From positions 806,001-870,000 of the forward strand of contig JAULSR010000008.1 of the NCBI GenBank assembly GCA_030512295.1: 64,000 bases of DNA, written 5' to 3'. Source of the stretch: Bombardia bombarda (Eukaryota; Ascomycota; Sordariomycetes; Sordariales; Lasiosphaeriaceae). The notes beneath the pieces were generated by a model, which searched no databases, was not told the DNA's origin, and was given only the letters and a program-made list of their open reading frames with translations. Below are positions 36,915 to 46,575 of this stretch, one piece after another. Positions within the stretch are counted from its first letter, which is position 1, and every line of letters starts with the position of its first letter. A program made the position numbers and the translations under genes.

Positions 36915-37878
36915 GACGGAGAGCGTGAGCAAGTTTTTTGTGGCTGGGAAGGAGAAGGATGAGGAGAACAAGATCAAGAAGGGAGAGGAAGAAAAGGAGG
37001 CGGCAGTATTCGACAACAGCAGCAGTAATACTCCTCCTCCCAACAACGCCTTCACGGCAATCCAGAAACCCGCACTCAACAACAACAACCGCAACCGCCT
37101 GCTCGTCGTCTGCGGCACCTACAGCATCGGCAAGGAGCGCATCTGCAAGGCCATCGCCCTCGCCCTCGGCACAAAGATCTTTGCCGGCCCCGCAAAGATC
37201 CGCATCTGCAAGCAGCTCGACGACCCCGAGCTCGCCGCCCTCATGACCTCGGACCCCCGCGAGGCACAGGTCCACATGCAGATGCTCATGGAGCTCCGCG
37301 CAGACACCCTCGCCGAGTACCTCGAGCTCCACCGCGGACACTTTGGCCGGATCGTGGGGTTCCGGCCCTCGGGCTGGAATTATAAGCCCGGGAGTACCTC
37401 TACCTCTTCTTCTTCTTCTTCTTCTTCTTCTGCTGCTGCTTCTACTTTTACTGGTGGAGGAGGAGCAGGAGGAAAGAATGTCACAGCCAACCTGCCCCCC
37501 ACCAGCGTCCCCTCGACGCACCTCCTGCACGGAAACGGGTGGCGCACGCGCTTCGCGGCCCGCGACATCGCGCCGCAGCGCGGCAGCGGCAAGGAGGCCA
37601 TGTGCTTTGGCGTGCCCTACAGCGAACACAGCAGCTTCCGTGAGCTGGCGCTTTTTGTCATGGCGCTGCGCATCGAAAAGGTGGTGCCGACGGTCAATGT
37701 CGGGAGCGAGCAGAGCAGGCGGCGGATGAAGGGGTGGACGGATCGGTGGTTGGCAGAGAGAAGGAAGGGGGGCTTGGTCAGGGTGAGGAGGGAGGAGGGG
37801 GATGGGGATGGGGATGGGGAGGGTGCTGCTGTGCTGTGGGATGGCAAGGATGGCAAGGCTGGGGATGTTTACTGGTGA
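34618..37878 (+). CDS. PSO2: PSO2/SNM1 DNA interstrand cross-link repair nuclease
   Basis: One exon, 1,086 aa. Family members are nuclear 5' exonucleases of the metallo-beta-lactamase/beta-CASP (DRMBL) class that process interstrand cross-links. The metal-binding motif HFHSDH is at 569-574 (His569, His571, Asp573, His574). Further motifs are NHCPGS at 633, HCGDFR at 659 and VPYSEHSSF near 998-1006. The DRMBL part starts near 827 (LLVVCGTYSIGKERICKA). Upstream is a UBZ4-like finger, Cys371-x2-Cys374...His389-x3-Cys393. Near the N-terminus NASILNYF (24-31) resembles a degenerate PIP box. The protein is far longer than yeast Pso2 (about 660 aa) because of acidic, Ser/Pro-rich and homopeptide insertions, several made of pure codon repeats, including two inside the nuclease region. 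Residues 132-143 come from DNA identical to part of eIF3d. Confidence 0.95.
35011..35045 (+). repeat. 35-bp direct repeat, recipient copy in PSO2
   Basis: Exact copy of 32681-32715 from eIF3d exon 2. In this gene it is read in a different frame (giving TTSRHAIGMLPS), within a low-complexity disordered segment. The frame change and the lack of family conservation here mark it as the derived copy. Confidence 0.95.
35024..35064 (+). repeat. Imperfect palindrome (hairpin) in PSO2
   Basis: The left arm ACGCAATAGGG (35024-35034) and right arm CCCTATTGCGT (35054-35064) are perfect 11-bp inverted repeats. Continuing inward, a mismatch, TGCT/AGCA, a mismatch and CC/GG pair up, leaving a loop of about 3 bases (17 of 19 pairs). 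The left arm lies inside the eIF3d-derived 35 bp and the right arm lies just beyond it. Confidence 0.9.
35877..35913 (+). repeat. (ACT)12 codon repeat in PSO2 (poly-Thr)
   Basis: Pure ACT triplets encode a Thr tract at about residues 421-432, in the linker between the zinc finger and the nuclease domain. Further imperfect ACT/ATT triplets lie just upstream. Confidence 0.9.
36058..36090 (+). repeat. (GGC)11 codon repeat in PSO2 (poly-Gly)
   Basis: Pure GGC triplets encode a Gly run at about residues 481-491, upstream of the metallo-beta-lactamase domain. Confidence 0.9.
36855..36913 (+). repeat. (GGT)n(GCT)n codon repeats in PSO2 (poly-Gly then poly-Ala)
   Basis: Pure GGT triplets pass directly into pure GCT triplets, encoding about 9 Gly then 10 Ala at residues 746-764. 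The tract lies between the metallo-beta-lactamase core and the DRMBL part, so it extends a surface loop of the nuclease. Confidence 0.9.
37405..37440 (+). repeat. (TCT)n codon repeat in PSO2 (poly-Ser)
   Basis: Pure TCT triplets followed by GCT triplets encode a Ser-Ala run at about residues 929-940, inside the DRMBL region. The run is followed by a Gly-rich stretch. Confidence 0.9.
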
Positions 37879-38394
37879 ATGAGAGATTCTTAGGCCCTGG
37901 GTTGTGTTATTTACGGTTAGGTTATGATTAGTTTGTATAACATTTTTGGGTTTCCCGGTAAAGGCGTTGTTAGTGCACGCGATTTACATCTCCAGGTGGT
38001 GCTTGATCATGTGATGCATTTTTTTTAAATGGATAGATAGTATCAGCTGGCCTGCTCAATCCCGGTGGGTAGACAGGCTATCACGATAAAATTGCTAATG
38101 AACAAATAAACACCCGTATTCCAAGCAAGTGGGGAGATCTAGTACCCCATAATATTATTGCCCTCTTTCATGTCGTGCCGCTGTCGTCGTCTGTGATATT
38201 TACTCAAAAGTTGACGGGGAAAGGTGTGATGATTCAGTCACTTGTTGCTCACAGGCAGTGAGTATTGCGCTGCTGTCTCTAGACAACCAGACTGCCAATC
38301 ATCCATATCCAGCTATCAAGAGTCGGTTTTGTTTTGTAAAAAGTCCAGTCTGCCTTGATGCTCCGAGGGATATGTGCCATCATGAACCGAACCC
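37879..38394. other. Convergent intergenic region, PSO2 and LSM2 3' ends
   Basis: The two flanking genes point toward each other, so this stretch should hold both 3' untranslated regions. It is AT-richer than the surrounding DNA. No gene seen. Confidence 0.7.
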
Positions 38395-39315
38395 TCATTT
38401 GGCCTTGCCAGCATGGATTGAGGCTTCTGCTACGGGAAGTCGGTCAGCCTTTTTCGAGTCTGTGTGTATTTATGCGCTATTGGGCAGTGTCGTCACGGGA
38501 GATGGCAAAAAAAAGGCTGAACGATAGGATGGCAAGAAGGAATGGACAAAAAAGAAAGACTCACCCCTTCTGGTGGCATCTTCCAACAACGGGATATCCA
38601 CCGCCGCGGCGGGTAGATGCACATATCTGACTACCGAGCCACGAATAAAGGCACTCTTAACCGCGCTCTGTTTGTGGTTGCAAAAGTAAGCAGAGTGCCG
38701 GCACAAAGATAGCTAGGGAAAGAGGGGAAACTCACCATGTGGGGATACTTGATCTCCTCGACGACCGAGATGTCCTCGAGCTTGATGTTGAGGTATTGGT
38801 CAACGCTCTTGAGGATGCCGCGGATCTGGATATCGTTCTTGAGCTCGACCGTGACCTCGTGGTCGATGAGCGTCTTGAAGAAGCTGTGGAGTGGTGTCAG
38901 ATATTATGTGCTCAGATGGAATGTGTATGTATGCGTATGGGGGAGCTGAATGAACATATAAAGGGAGAGAAAAGGACAAGCAGTCAAGAGAAGAATGTGA
39001 CAGTGAGGCCGAAAAGAAGAGGACAGTATAGAGTTGGTGTAAGATTGGGTACAAGTGCCTCCAACCATGAGCAGGTCTCATACGAGATAAATGATGTGAC
39101 CCAATGAAGATAGACGGGAGAAGTAATCAAGATAAAACAGCAGAGAGAAATCCAGCCTTGTTGTATCCTCGACACTAAGTTACGGTAACACCAGTATAAC
39201 AGGATGAATGTATCAAAAGAAGGGATATAAGTGAATTGGAATAAGACTTCATATGGGAAACAGAAGAAGAAAGAAGAAGAAGAACATTACGGCACACGTA
39301 CCTAAAGAACAACAT
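38395..39315 (-). CDS. LSM2: U6 snRNA-associated Sm-like protein LSM2
   Basis: Four exons on the minus strand (39302-39315, 38736-38883, 38565-38667, 38395-38426) join to 98 aa, the normal size for Lsm2. Introns are 418, 68 and 138 nt, with donors GTACGT, GTGAGT and GTGAGT and CAG acceptors. The protein starts MLFFSFFKTLIDHEVTVEL and carries Sm1 (DQYLNIKL at 33-40) and Sm2 (FIRGSVVRYV at 61-70). It ends DATRREASIHAGKAK. Lsm2 is part of the Lsm2-8 ring, which binds the U6 snRNA 3' end, and the Lsm1-7 ring in mRNA decay. The first exon is only 14 nt (MLFF plus two bases) and the last codes for ten residues, so single-exon scans miss the gene. The splices are supported by frame and by continuity with the known family sequence. 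Confidence 0.95.
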
Positions 39316-39744
39316 TTTCGTGCCCCCTTAAAGGTAAAAGGTCTCGATTGCTCAATTCCTTCTTCCTGCACTTGTCGACTTGTTGTGGATTATCGCGACC
39401 GGGAAGCGTGCGTGCGTGCGGTAGCAGATGCTGGGTGGGGAGTTTAGTTTGTGGTGGTCGAGGTTTGTCGTCTCTTGCCCAATTAATTCCATGTAGTGCT
39501 CACCCGCGGGGGAGGGCGAAACGTAAGTGTGGGTCCTGTTGTAGTTCGGCTACCTGTTGCCTTGAAAGTCAGGCACTAACTCACACCTTAACTCCACAAA
39601 ACCTGTCATCATCATCACCCCCAAGTTGCAGATGAACCAAATCAACCTACACCAATAATACACATGATGACAAGGGGTTTCCGTTTGGTTCCAAGGCAAG
39701 ATATCAAGGTTTCTGGAGCCGCAACATCCCGAATGGTTGAGAAT

Positions 39745-39800
39745 ATATACCGAGTATATACCGAGTCAATATAAATGTATATATAAATGTATATATAAAT
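39745..39800. repeat. AT-rich tandem repeats (11-mer x2, 12-mer x2.5)
   Basis: Two exact copies of ATATACCGAGT (39745-39766), then two and a half copies of ATAAATGTATAT (39771-39800). Non-coding, about 450 bases upstream of LSM2. Confidence 0.85.
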
Positions 39801-39963
39801 TTGTAAACGTAAATAGCTACCTACGTGAGGGTGCATGTGTACTGCCTACTTGGGATACAACGTAAAAAATGAACCAGAGAAGAAGAATATGACAATAACA
39901 GTACTAAAATTGCGAGTTTCCTTCATAAAGAATCCGGCGACGGATTGGCCACTCTCGAGTCTT

Positions 39964-39996
39964 CACGCCCACGCCCACGCCCACGCCCACGCCCAC
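39964..39996. repeat. Hexamer repeat (CACGCC)5
   Basis: Five copies of CACGCC plus a partial sixth. Non-coding. Confidence 0.85.
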
Positions 39997-41062
39997 AAAC
40001 ACCAAAAGTCTTGTACGTCCGCCCCGGCTCGCAGTTTGGGCGCTCCTGTAGGGATTGGCCAAATAAGCAATGCAGGAACAGCCAACAACAATAAAAGAGG
40101 GGAGATCGTTGTTTCTTTTGACAAGGGATAAAAAAGACAGAGAAACCAGTAAGCTGCTGCTGGTCGTGTTTGTCCTGTCTGGCCTCAAGATATTTCTTTC
40201 CCAACATTTGTGTTTTCATCATTTCCCTATAGTTCTTGTCGTTGTTGATATCGTCGTCGCTTTTTTTTTGGTGTTCTTTTGGTCGCTTCTCTTTTGTTTT
40301 GTCTTTTCCATCCTGTCGTTGCTTCTTTGCGCATTTCTTAAACTTCTCAATATCTCTCTGCGTGTGGAACTGGGTAACCAGACTATTTCCTATATCTCGC
40401 CAGCAAAGAAAAACTGCCCCAGGTGAAAACAAGGTCTCGCGGGGAAAATGATAAACACGAAATAAATACCAATAGGCTCCAAAGTAGAAGACAAACGCAT
40501 CGCATTAATAAATTCGCAAACTGGGGTATGACAAGGGTATCCGTCGTGTTAAATCATCCATGATGCACAATCTTTCCTTTCCGCATTGGTGGAAGAAAAA
40601 GTGCCTGCCCTTCCTTCCTGCTCCTGATCCCAACCATCTACCCCCTGTCCCTTTGGCCGGGCCAGATCTCTCCCCGGTGCTATGCTATTGCTGCTGTGCT
40701 GTGAGGCGAGTTGTATGTGGTATCCGGAGTTGATATAGGAAAGGAGCCGCTACGCTGTGCTGTACTGTGCTTCGTTGTGCAGAACCCAAAAGCGAATGTC
40801 GTCCCAAGAACCGCCGTGCAGATGCAGATCGCCACAAATACCAACCCTAAAACAAGAACAGACCATGTGGCCCAAATCTGAAATCAAACTAAACGTCTCT
40901 GCCAACCCTAAGACTCCTCGCTAAAAAATTGCTTCAGTTGCTCAACAAATCCGATAACAGGAAAATGAGTAGGGTGCGTGTCATAACGTCATGACAGTTC
41001 TTCAAACAAAGAAAAGAGGGTATAGATTGAGTGTTTTTTTTTTTTGTCCATAGGTTGAAGCA

Positions 41063-42001
41063 TCAGTCGTCTTCCGCGTCTTCCTCCTCCTCCTCGGGGC
41101 TCGGTGCTGCCGGGGCTGTCTTGGTCTTCTTGCTTGGCGCATTCGAGCCGCCTGCAGACTTTCGTTTTGTCGCTCCAGATGCAGTCTTGGTGACTGCCGG
41201 CTCCGATCCGCTCTTTGCGCTACCCTCTCCACCGGTCGACGTCTTGGATAGCTCGATCTGAGCAACCTCATCCGCCGTGAGGAACCGTCCGCCGGGGCCG
41301 CGAGGCCGTCGCATCGCATGGTTGTGCCTAGACTCGTGGAGATAGGGTTTGCGGCCCTTACTAGTCAGCCGCAAAGTCTCCTCCAACTTCTGCCTTGCTA
41401 CTCTTCGCTTAAGAATCCGGTGAAACTGTTTGGCGTTCACATAAAGTGGCGACTCCTCTACAGCTGCGGATGCCAACTCTGGGGATTGAGGGGGCGGCAT
41501 GTGTTGTGCAGCTGTCATTGGAGGTTGGACTGCAGAACGCGCCCCGTGGTTGAGCATCGCCTGTGCATTCGCGACACCGGGGCTGGTCACCTGACTGTGC
41601 CGCCGTTGAGGCGAGCGAGGTCCTCCCCTAGAATCCTTCTTCGCAGACATTCTCGGCGACTGCTGCAGGCTCGGGTCTGAGGACATGTACGTATACGTTG
41701 AACCTGACGCAGCAGCAGTTGCAGCCATGGCTGCGGCCTGTATATGCGGTATGCCATACTGCATGTTTTGTGGAGGTACTCCATACTGGGCTTGATACAT
41801 ACTGTGGCCGTGTGTGGGCGACGGCTGGTGGTGTTGCTGGGATGGAGGAATGGGCGATGTTTGGACGCCGTGTTGGGCGATGTGCTGATTCGAAGGCGAG
41901 GTGATGTTGTTACCGCCTGCAGAGCCGGGATACCCAGTTTGGATATGAGTTTGAGAATGTGCACTTGGTGGTTGTTGCTGATATTGTGCGTATTCCATCA
42001 T
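41063..42001 (-). CDS. HAP2: CCAAT-binding factor subunit HAP2/NF-YA
   Basis: Single exon, 312 aa, starting MMEYAQYQQQPPSA. NF-YA subunits join the HAP3/HAP5 histone-fold pair and make the sequence-specific contacts to CCAAT boxes. The core is unmistakable. The subunit-association helix is at about 183-207 (ESPLYVNAKQFHRILKRR). The DNA-binding segment is at about 217-240 (RKPYLHESRHNHAMRRPRGP). Before the core is a Gln/Pro/His-rich region typical of activation domains. After it come basic nuclear-signal-like patches (KRK near 280, KKTK near 292) and an acidic tail. The upstream DNA has four CCAAT pentamers within 82 bases (42272-42353), which suggests self-regulation of the kind known for the Aspergillus HapB gene. 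Confidence 0.96.
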   Translation of the reverse strand: MMEYAQYQQQPPSAHSQTHIQTGYPGSAGGNNITSPSNQHIAQHGVQTSPIPPSQQHHQPSPTHGHSMYQAQYGVPPQNMQYGIPHIQAAAMAATAAASGSTYTYMSSDPSLQQSPRMSAKKDSRGGPRSPQRRHSQVTSPGVANAQAMLNHGARSAVQPPMTAAQHMPPPQSPELASAAVEESPLYVNAKQFHRILKRRVARQKLEETLRLTSKGRKPYLHESRHNHAMRRPRGPGGRFLTADEVAQIELSKTSTGGEGSAKSGSEPAVTKTASGATKRKSAGGSNAPSKKTKTAPAAPSPEEEEEDAEDD

Positions 42002-42271
42002 CCTCGGCGAAGTGTGGACGAAAGCTCGTCACGATTCGGTGTAATGCGGTAAAGTGGCGCCGGGAAGGCGTGGTGAAGAAAGCACGTCGGTATTGGCAAG
42101 GTCGTTGGTTGCGGGGAATTGCTGAATAAAACGATCAACTTAGCAGTCGTAGTTTGAGTAACCACTCGGTCGAATCGCAATTTGGTCAGTGCTGTTGATA
42201 AAGCCTCCTTCCTGTGTTGTTGTATCTTGGGCTTGACGCGTGCGGACAACTAAGTCACTTTGTACCTGTGG

Positions 42272-42353
42272 ATTGGGCTGGATGTGCACCCAATCTATCT
42301 ATTGGAGTGATGCGTTGGCAGTTGATTGACTGTTATGGGAGCAGTGCGATTGG
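42272..42353. promoter_or_regulatory. Cluster of four CCAAT boxes upstream of HAP2
   Basis: ATTGG at 42272-42276, CCAAT at 42290-42294, ATTGG at 42301-42305 and ATTGG at 42349-42353, lying about 270-350 bases upstream of the HAP2 start codon. The motif is the binding site of the complex HAP2 belongs to. The binding and the regulatory role are inferred. Confidence 0.5.
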
Positions 42354-45300
42354 TTGCACGCGGCATATGCAAGCTGATGTAGTCGCGGGGCGAAAGTTGG
42401 GTGGCTCAATGGTGGTGGGCCGCTTGGAAATGGGCGTGAGCCGATGAGCGCAGCTACGCGAGGCAGAGAGCTTGAAAACCGTTGAAAACCGTTCTCAACC
42501 AGGATCGTAAAGGCGAGCTTGTATTCCCGACCTGATTCGATCCAAGACTGAGATAGATAACAAATCTCCAAAGGCAATACTGCAAAGGTGCACAGGTTTT
42601 CTTTTTGGTTGGTCTTGACTCTGATCACGAATCTACACAACAAGCCGTTAGTCTGCAATTCGGGAGGTATATAGGTAAGAAGCGAGCTCGGATGGTGGGA
42701 CGGGGTGGTTGAATGGTGGGCTGTTTGTTTCTTTTGGCGCCTTGGGCCAGTTTGATGCGCTGGCATGCATGACGGAATATGCACGAGCCAGGCCCACGTT
42801 GTCAACCAACTCAGCGCTCCCAAACCCAGCCTGGGTGGCAGCGCCGAAGTGCGATCAAAAGAGAAGGTAGCCTAGCAAGAGACATAAAAGAGGGGCCAAG
42901 GAGGCTGATGCTACACCTGCTCAAATAACCACCACAACTATCCAGGTCTGAGGCTGTGGCGGGGTGATCGGCTTAAGGTGGACGTGCAATAACCTGGCAA
43001 GATGTACTGGGTGTCGTAGCTGCATACATACAGACAAATGAAAAAGCTACTGCTGGTGGAGATGTGTTGCATCTTCTTACAAGGAGCAAGTGTATTGCGC
43101 AAAGTGACAAAGGGGAACGTAACATGGATGGGGTTGAGGACTTTGAGAAGTGAGGTTGTGTGCCAAGGTTGACTGCCTCCAGAGGCAACGCGGATTACGC
43201 GGGGTGCTGGGGGGAAAAGATTTATGGGACTTTGGTGTATCGTTGCAGGCGTAGAGGAGCTGGGGTAGCTCTGGACAAGAAAAGGAAAGAGGCGCGCATA
43301 CGCACCGTCTCAGGTTTCGTAGCGATGCTGACCGGTCGGTGGCGTTCGGTAGATGTAAGTGCAACTTATTTAGGTGCCTAAGCTGTCTGTATGTTAACTA
43401 AATGTTATGGAGTAACAGGTCATTAAAGACAATGCTTGATGAAATTAAAGAGGGAGGAAAAGAGAAGACAAGTGAACAGATGTATTGCCAGCCAGCACAC
43501 AAGAAACACTCAACAATTGATACAGACTGGAGGCAGTACTGATGAACGAGCGTGATGGAGAAAGATCTCCCTGTTTGATCTGACAATGATATAGTTTAAA
43601 ACAGGAACAAGAGAAGGACTTTAAACTGACTTACACGAGAATATGCAGCCAGATGGGCGGACGGCAGGCTGGTTAGACCGGACCTGGAACTTTCTGATCA
43701 CCACTACGAGTGATAAGTGAGATTCAGAAAATCAATAGACCTGGCCGTCAGCGTTGGTGATTGAACGCCAACGAAGATCTGGTTAATTGTTTTCCGCAGA
43801 CGGTAACTATCACGGGACTGAATGACGGCCAATGACGATGGCGACGTTGAAGCTGGCGATAGTGATAGGCCTCGGGATTGAATGGGTTTCTCTGTCGGCG
43901 AAATAGCTGGTGTCGGAGCTGATTTGCTGTTGGGGTGAAGTTGGGGGTGAAGAGTCTAAAGACCTTTTGCGCTCGACCGTTGACTGGCTGGAAAGAGCGG
44001 GTGGGCTAGGGTGCTAGGTGCTGGGTGGCCGAGATGGTTAAGTTGGCGCGATTTAGCGTTCCAACTTTCTCTAATTTGATGACCAGCGCGTATGACTATG
44101 GCAGAAGTGTGAGTGGGCTTGTCTCTTTTAAAGCACAAGGACGACGACAAGGGCAGTTCCGAGATTCAGAGGTTGGGAAGAAAGAGAATTGGCTGCCCGG
44201 CCTGGGATGGGACCTTGGGGAGCTGGTCAAGGTAGCTGCTTGCTGGTGGGCGGCGGCGGGCAGGGCTGCGTGCCGCAGCAGCAGCAGTACCCGCAGCACC
44301 CCCGCCCTTGCTGCCAAGCGCGCATCGCTTTTCCACTTCCTCGCGACTGGCTGCACGGCACTGCACGACAACCGGGAACCCAGCAGCAGCACGCCAGTCG
44401 CTCTCGGAGGCGCACCGCAGGGGGAAAAAGACCAAACATGAGGAGGCAAACACATAAAAGGTGACGATGATGAGCGACACACAGTACTAATAGAGAGTCT
44501 CATACCTGTCTTGTCTTGTCTTTGCCTTGCAGGGCTGAGCTACGTCTTTTGCGCAGGTTCAAGAAACAGCAGAGAGAGACCAACGGGCGGGTCGGCCTGA
44601 CCGGATCAACGCTGACCAAGACTGCCTTTCTCACTTCTATGGAGATGGCCGTACTCCGTACGCCGACGGGCTACACCGTGCTCGCCGTTGCTTGTGGAAT
44701 TGTGGATGCAACTGGCGCCCGGCGGCTGACTTGTCGGCGTAGTGCAAAAGACGTTGGCAAGCGTTGGTAAGTGGCGGCAGGCCTCACACACACTTACTAC
44801 GCTGCAGTGCGGTGGCTACACGGGGCGCTTTCCTTTTGCCGTGCACGCAGCAGCGCAAGGACCACGGGTAAAGGATAAAAGGTGACTAAGCGACTCGTGC
44901 GGAGAGTTCGCTTCTGGCAAATGGCAATCCTAATTGGACTGCACAAAAGAAGGTTGATTATTTGCGTTCGGGAGGCGGCCGTTGATTTGATGGTTTTTTT
45001 GTCTCTTGGGCTGTCGGTTCGGTTTTTCCCTCGTTCGACGAGTTGAATGTGGAGAGGGGGCGCCCAGTTGATTGGGTGGATGATTGGTTGTGCGAGGTAA
45101 AGGAGGAGAGACGAGGGAGAGCCGAAAGATGATTTGAGGGGCGCGACCAGACTTCTTTAAACTTAAAGATCTGGTTGGATGAATCAGCTAGCGAGTGGGG
45201 CCCCCTCTACAGGTTCTTAGGAGGACCCAAAGATGGCTGGCGGTGGGGTGGAGGGGGAGGGGGCGTCGCTGCAGGAATTTCTTGCGGGGCTCGCAGAGCC

Positions 45301-46520
45301 AGAGCGGCCAACTCAGCGCTTCTCCCACAAAAGAAAAACCGAGCGGGGTTCGAAGTTGTCAGCCCTTGGGCCTTGCCACTTGGGCAGTTGTCGTCGCGAA
45401 CAAGCTCCCGCCAACATCAATGTAATGTACCTTTGCATGTACACGCCTACACAAAATCTACTGACAGGTACGGGATAAGCTGCTGTTCACATACATCGCA
45501 GATGGGCAAAAATGCCCGATCATTCGCACCTTCACCACCTATGGTACAGGTGTCTATCCGTTTCTATCACCAAATGATTATAGGCGGTCTTGCTGTGCTT
45601 GGCAGCTTCTCTTTTCCGATAACCTGCCTCGTTGTGCATTCTGATACCCTCGAAATAGCGGCCGAGCCTGACAGCCCAGACTGTTCAGGAGATGCGGTGT
45701 CCAAAGTAGCGGTAGCTAGGCGCCAACTCCTTTAAAAAAAAAAAAATCTACGTTCTACTGTGATAGCCCAAGCACCCAAGGGGCGTGTGGCCAGACGGCG
45801 CAAACAAGGACGCCTCAACCTTGAAGCCTGTGGAGCTATCTCTTTGCTTTCGTGTGCTGTCAGAGCCAGAAGTTTGCACCCTCCTTCGTCTTGTTTGATT
45901 TGAGGATGACGTGACGCAGCCCTGGCCGTCTACCAATGATAAGCGAGGTGCTGGCACGCGCCGGATTCCATGCTCTTTTCTGCTGGGTGGTGGTCAAAGA
46001 TTAGAATTGACAGATTGCCCTAGGTTTCAGGGTTTCATGATCTTGGGCTTCTCTCAGACGCACGCTGGTCTTTATTATTAATCAAGTATCTCATGCTATC
46101 CGTACTTGGCGCCGGTCCGTCCTCAACGCAGCGCGTGAGGTGAGGTGTCATATTCGGTAGCACCAGCCCTAAAGTCAACGACCTGGAGATGCGGGGTTTT
46201 GAAACGGCACAGCTTTGCGCAACCTCAGCTGGGGGGATGGGCAGAAGGGTGAAGGGAAAGGGACCGGAACCTCAATTTGCTTGACCGACGATCGACATTG
46301 AAGGATTTCTCTCATAGTAGAGCTTCTCCCGAAGTTGGGTCATGCCTAAATTTAGACTGAGCAACGTCACAACACAAGCGCCACAAGAGACATGTCAATT
46401 TGGACCGGCGTCTTCAACATATACTGTGTAGTCTCTACCTGTATCGCAAAATGCCGTGATGCCGAACACAATACATACGGCACCCCAGGCATTTGACGTG
46501 TGGGTCGTTCGAGTCACCGT

Positions 46521-46575
46521 CGGCGGAAAGCGGAAGGCAGAAGGCGGAGGGCAGAAGGCGGAGGGCAGAAGGCGG
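46521..46575. repeat. GA-rich minisatellite, 14-bp unit
   Basis: Units of about 14 bases (GGCGGAGGGCAGAA) repeated two to three times, after shorter related units (GGAAGGCAGAA). Purine-rich on the plus strand, non-coding. Confidence 0.8.

Larger units (their letters stand above)
39316..41062. other. Intergenic region, LSM2 upstream and HAP2 3' flank
   Basis: Holds the LSM2 promoter (just above 39315) and the HAP2 3' untranslated region (just below 41063). It contains AT-rich tandem repeats at 39745-39800 and a CACGCC repeat at 39964-39996. An open frame at 40070-40426 has hydrophobic runs, but it comes from T-rich DNA and I do not regard it as a gene. Confidence 0.6.

Noticed and set aside
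35980..37629. 549-codon open frame on the minus strand, opposite PSO2
   Set aside because: It is the antisense shadow of GC-rich PSO2 codons. It has long Ser, Thr and Ala runs from the microsatellites, and no domain. PSO2 on the plus strand has clear catalytic motifs.
40070..40426. 118-codon plus-strand frame with hydrophobic runs
   Set aside because: The hydrophobicity comes from T-rich DNA in the probable HAP2 3' region (translated as Leu, Phe and Val). No conserved features.
42299..42823. 174-codon minus-strand frame upstream of HAP2
   Set aside because: Lies in the HAP2 promoter or leader, has no recognisable domain, and ends across the CCAAT cluster. More likely non-coding.
45340..45365. 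GGTTCGAAG resembling a tRNA B box
   Set aside because: No matching A box, anticodon arm or acceptor stem is found around it on either strand.
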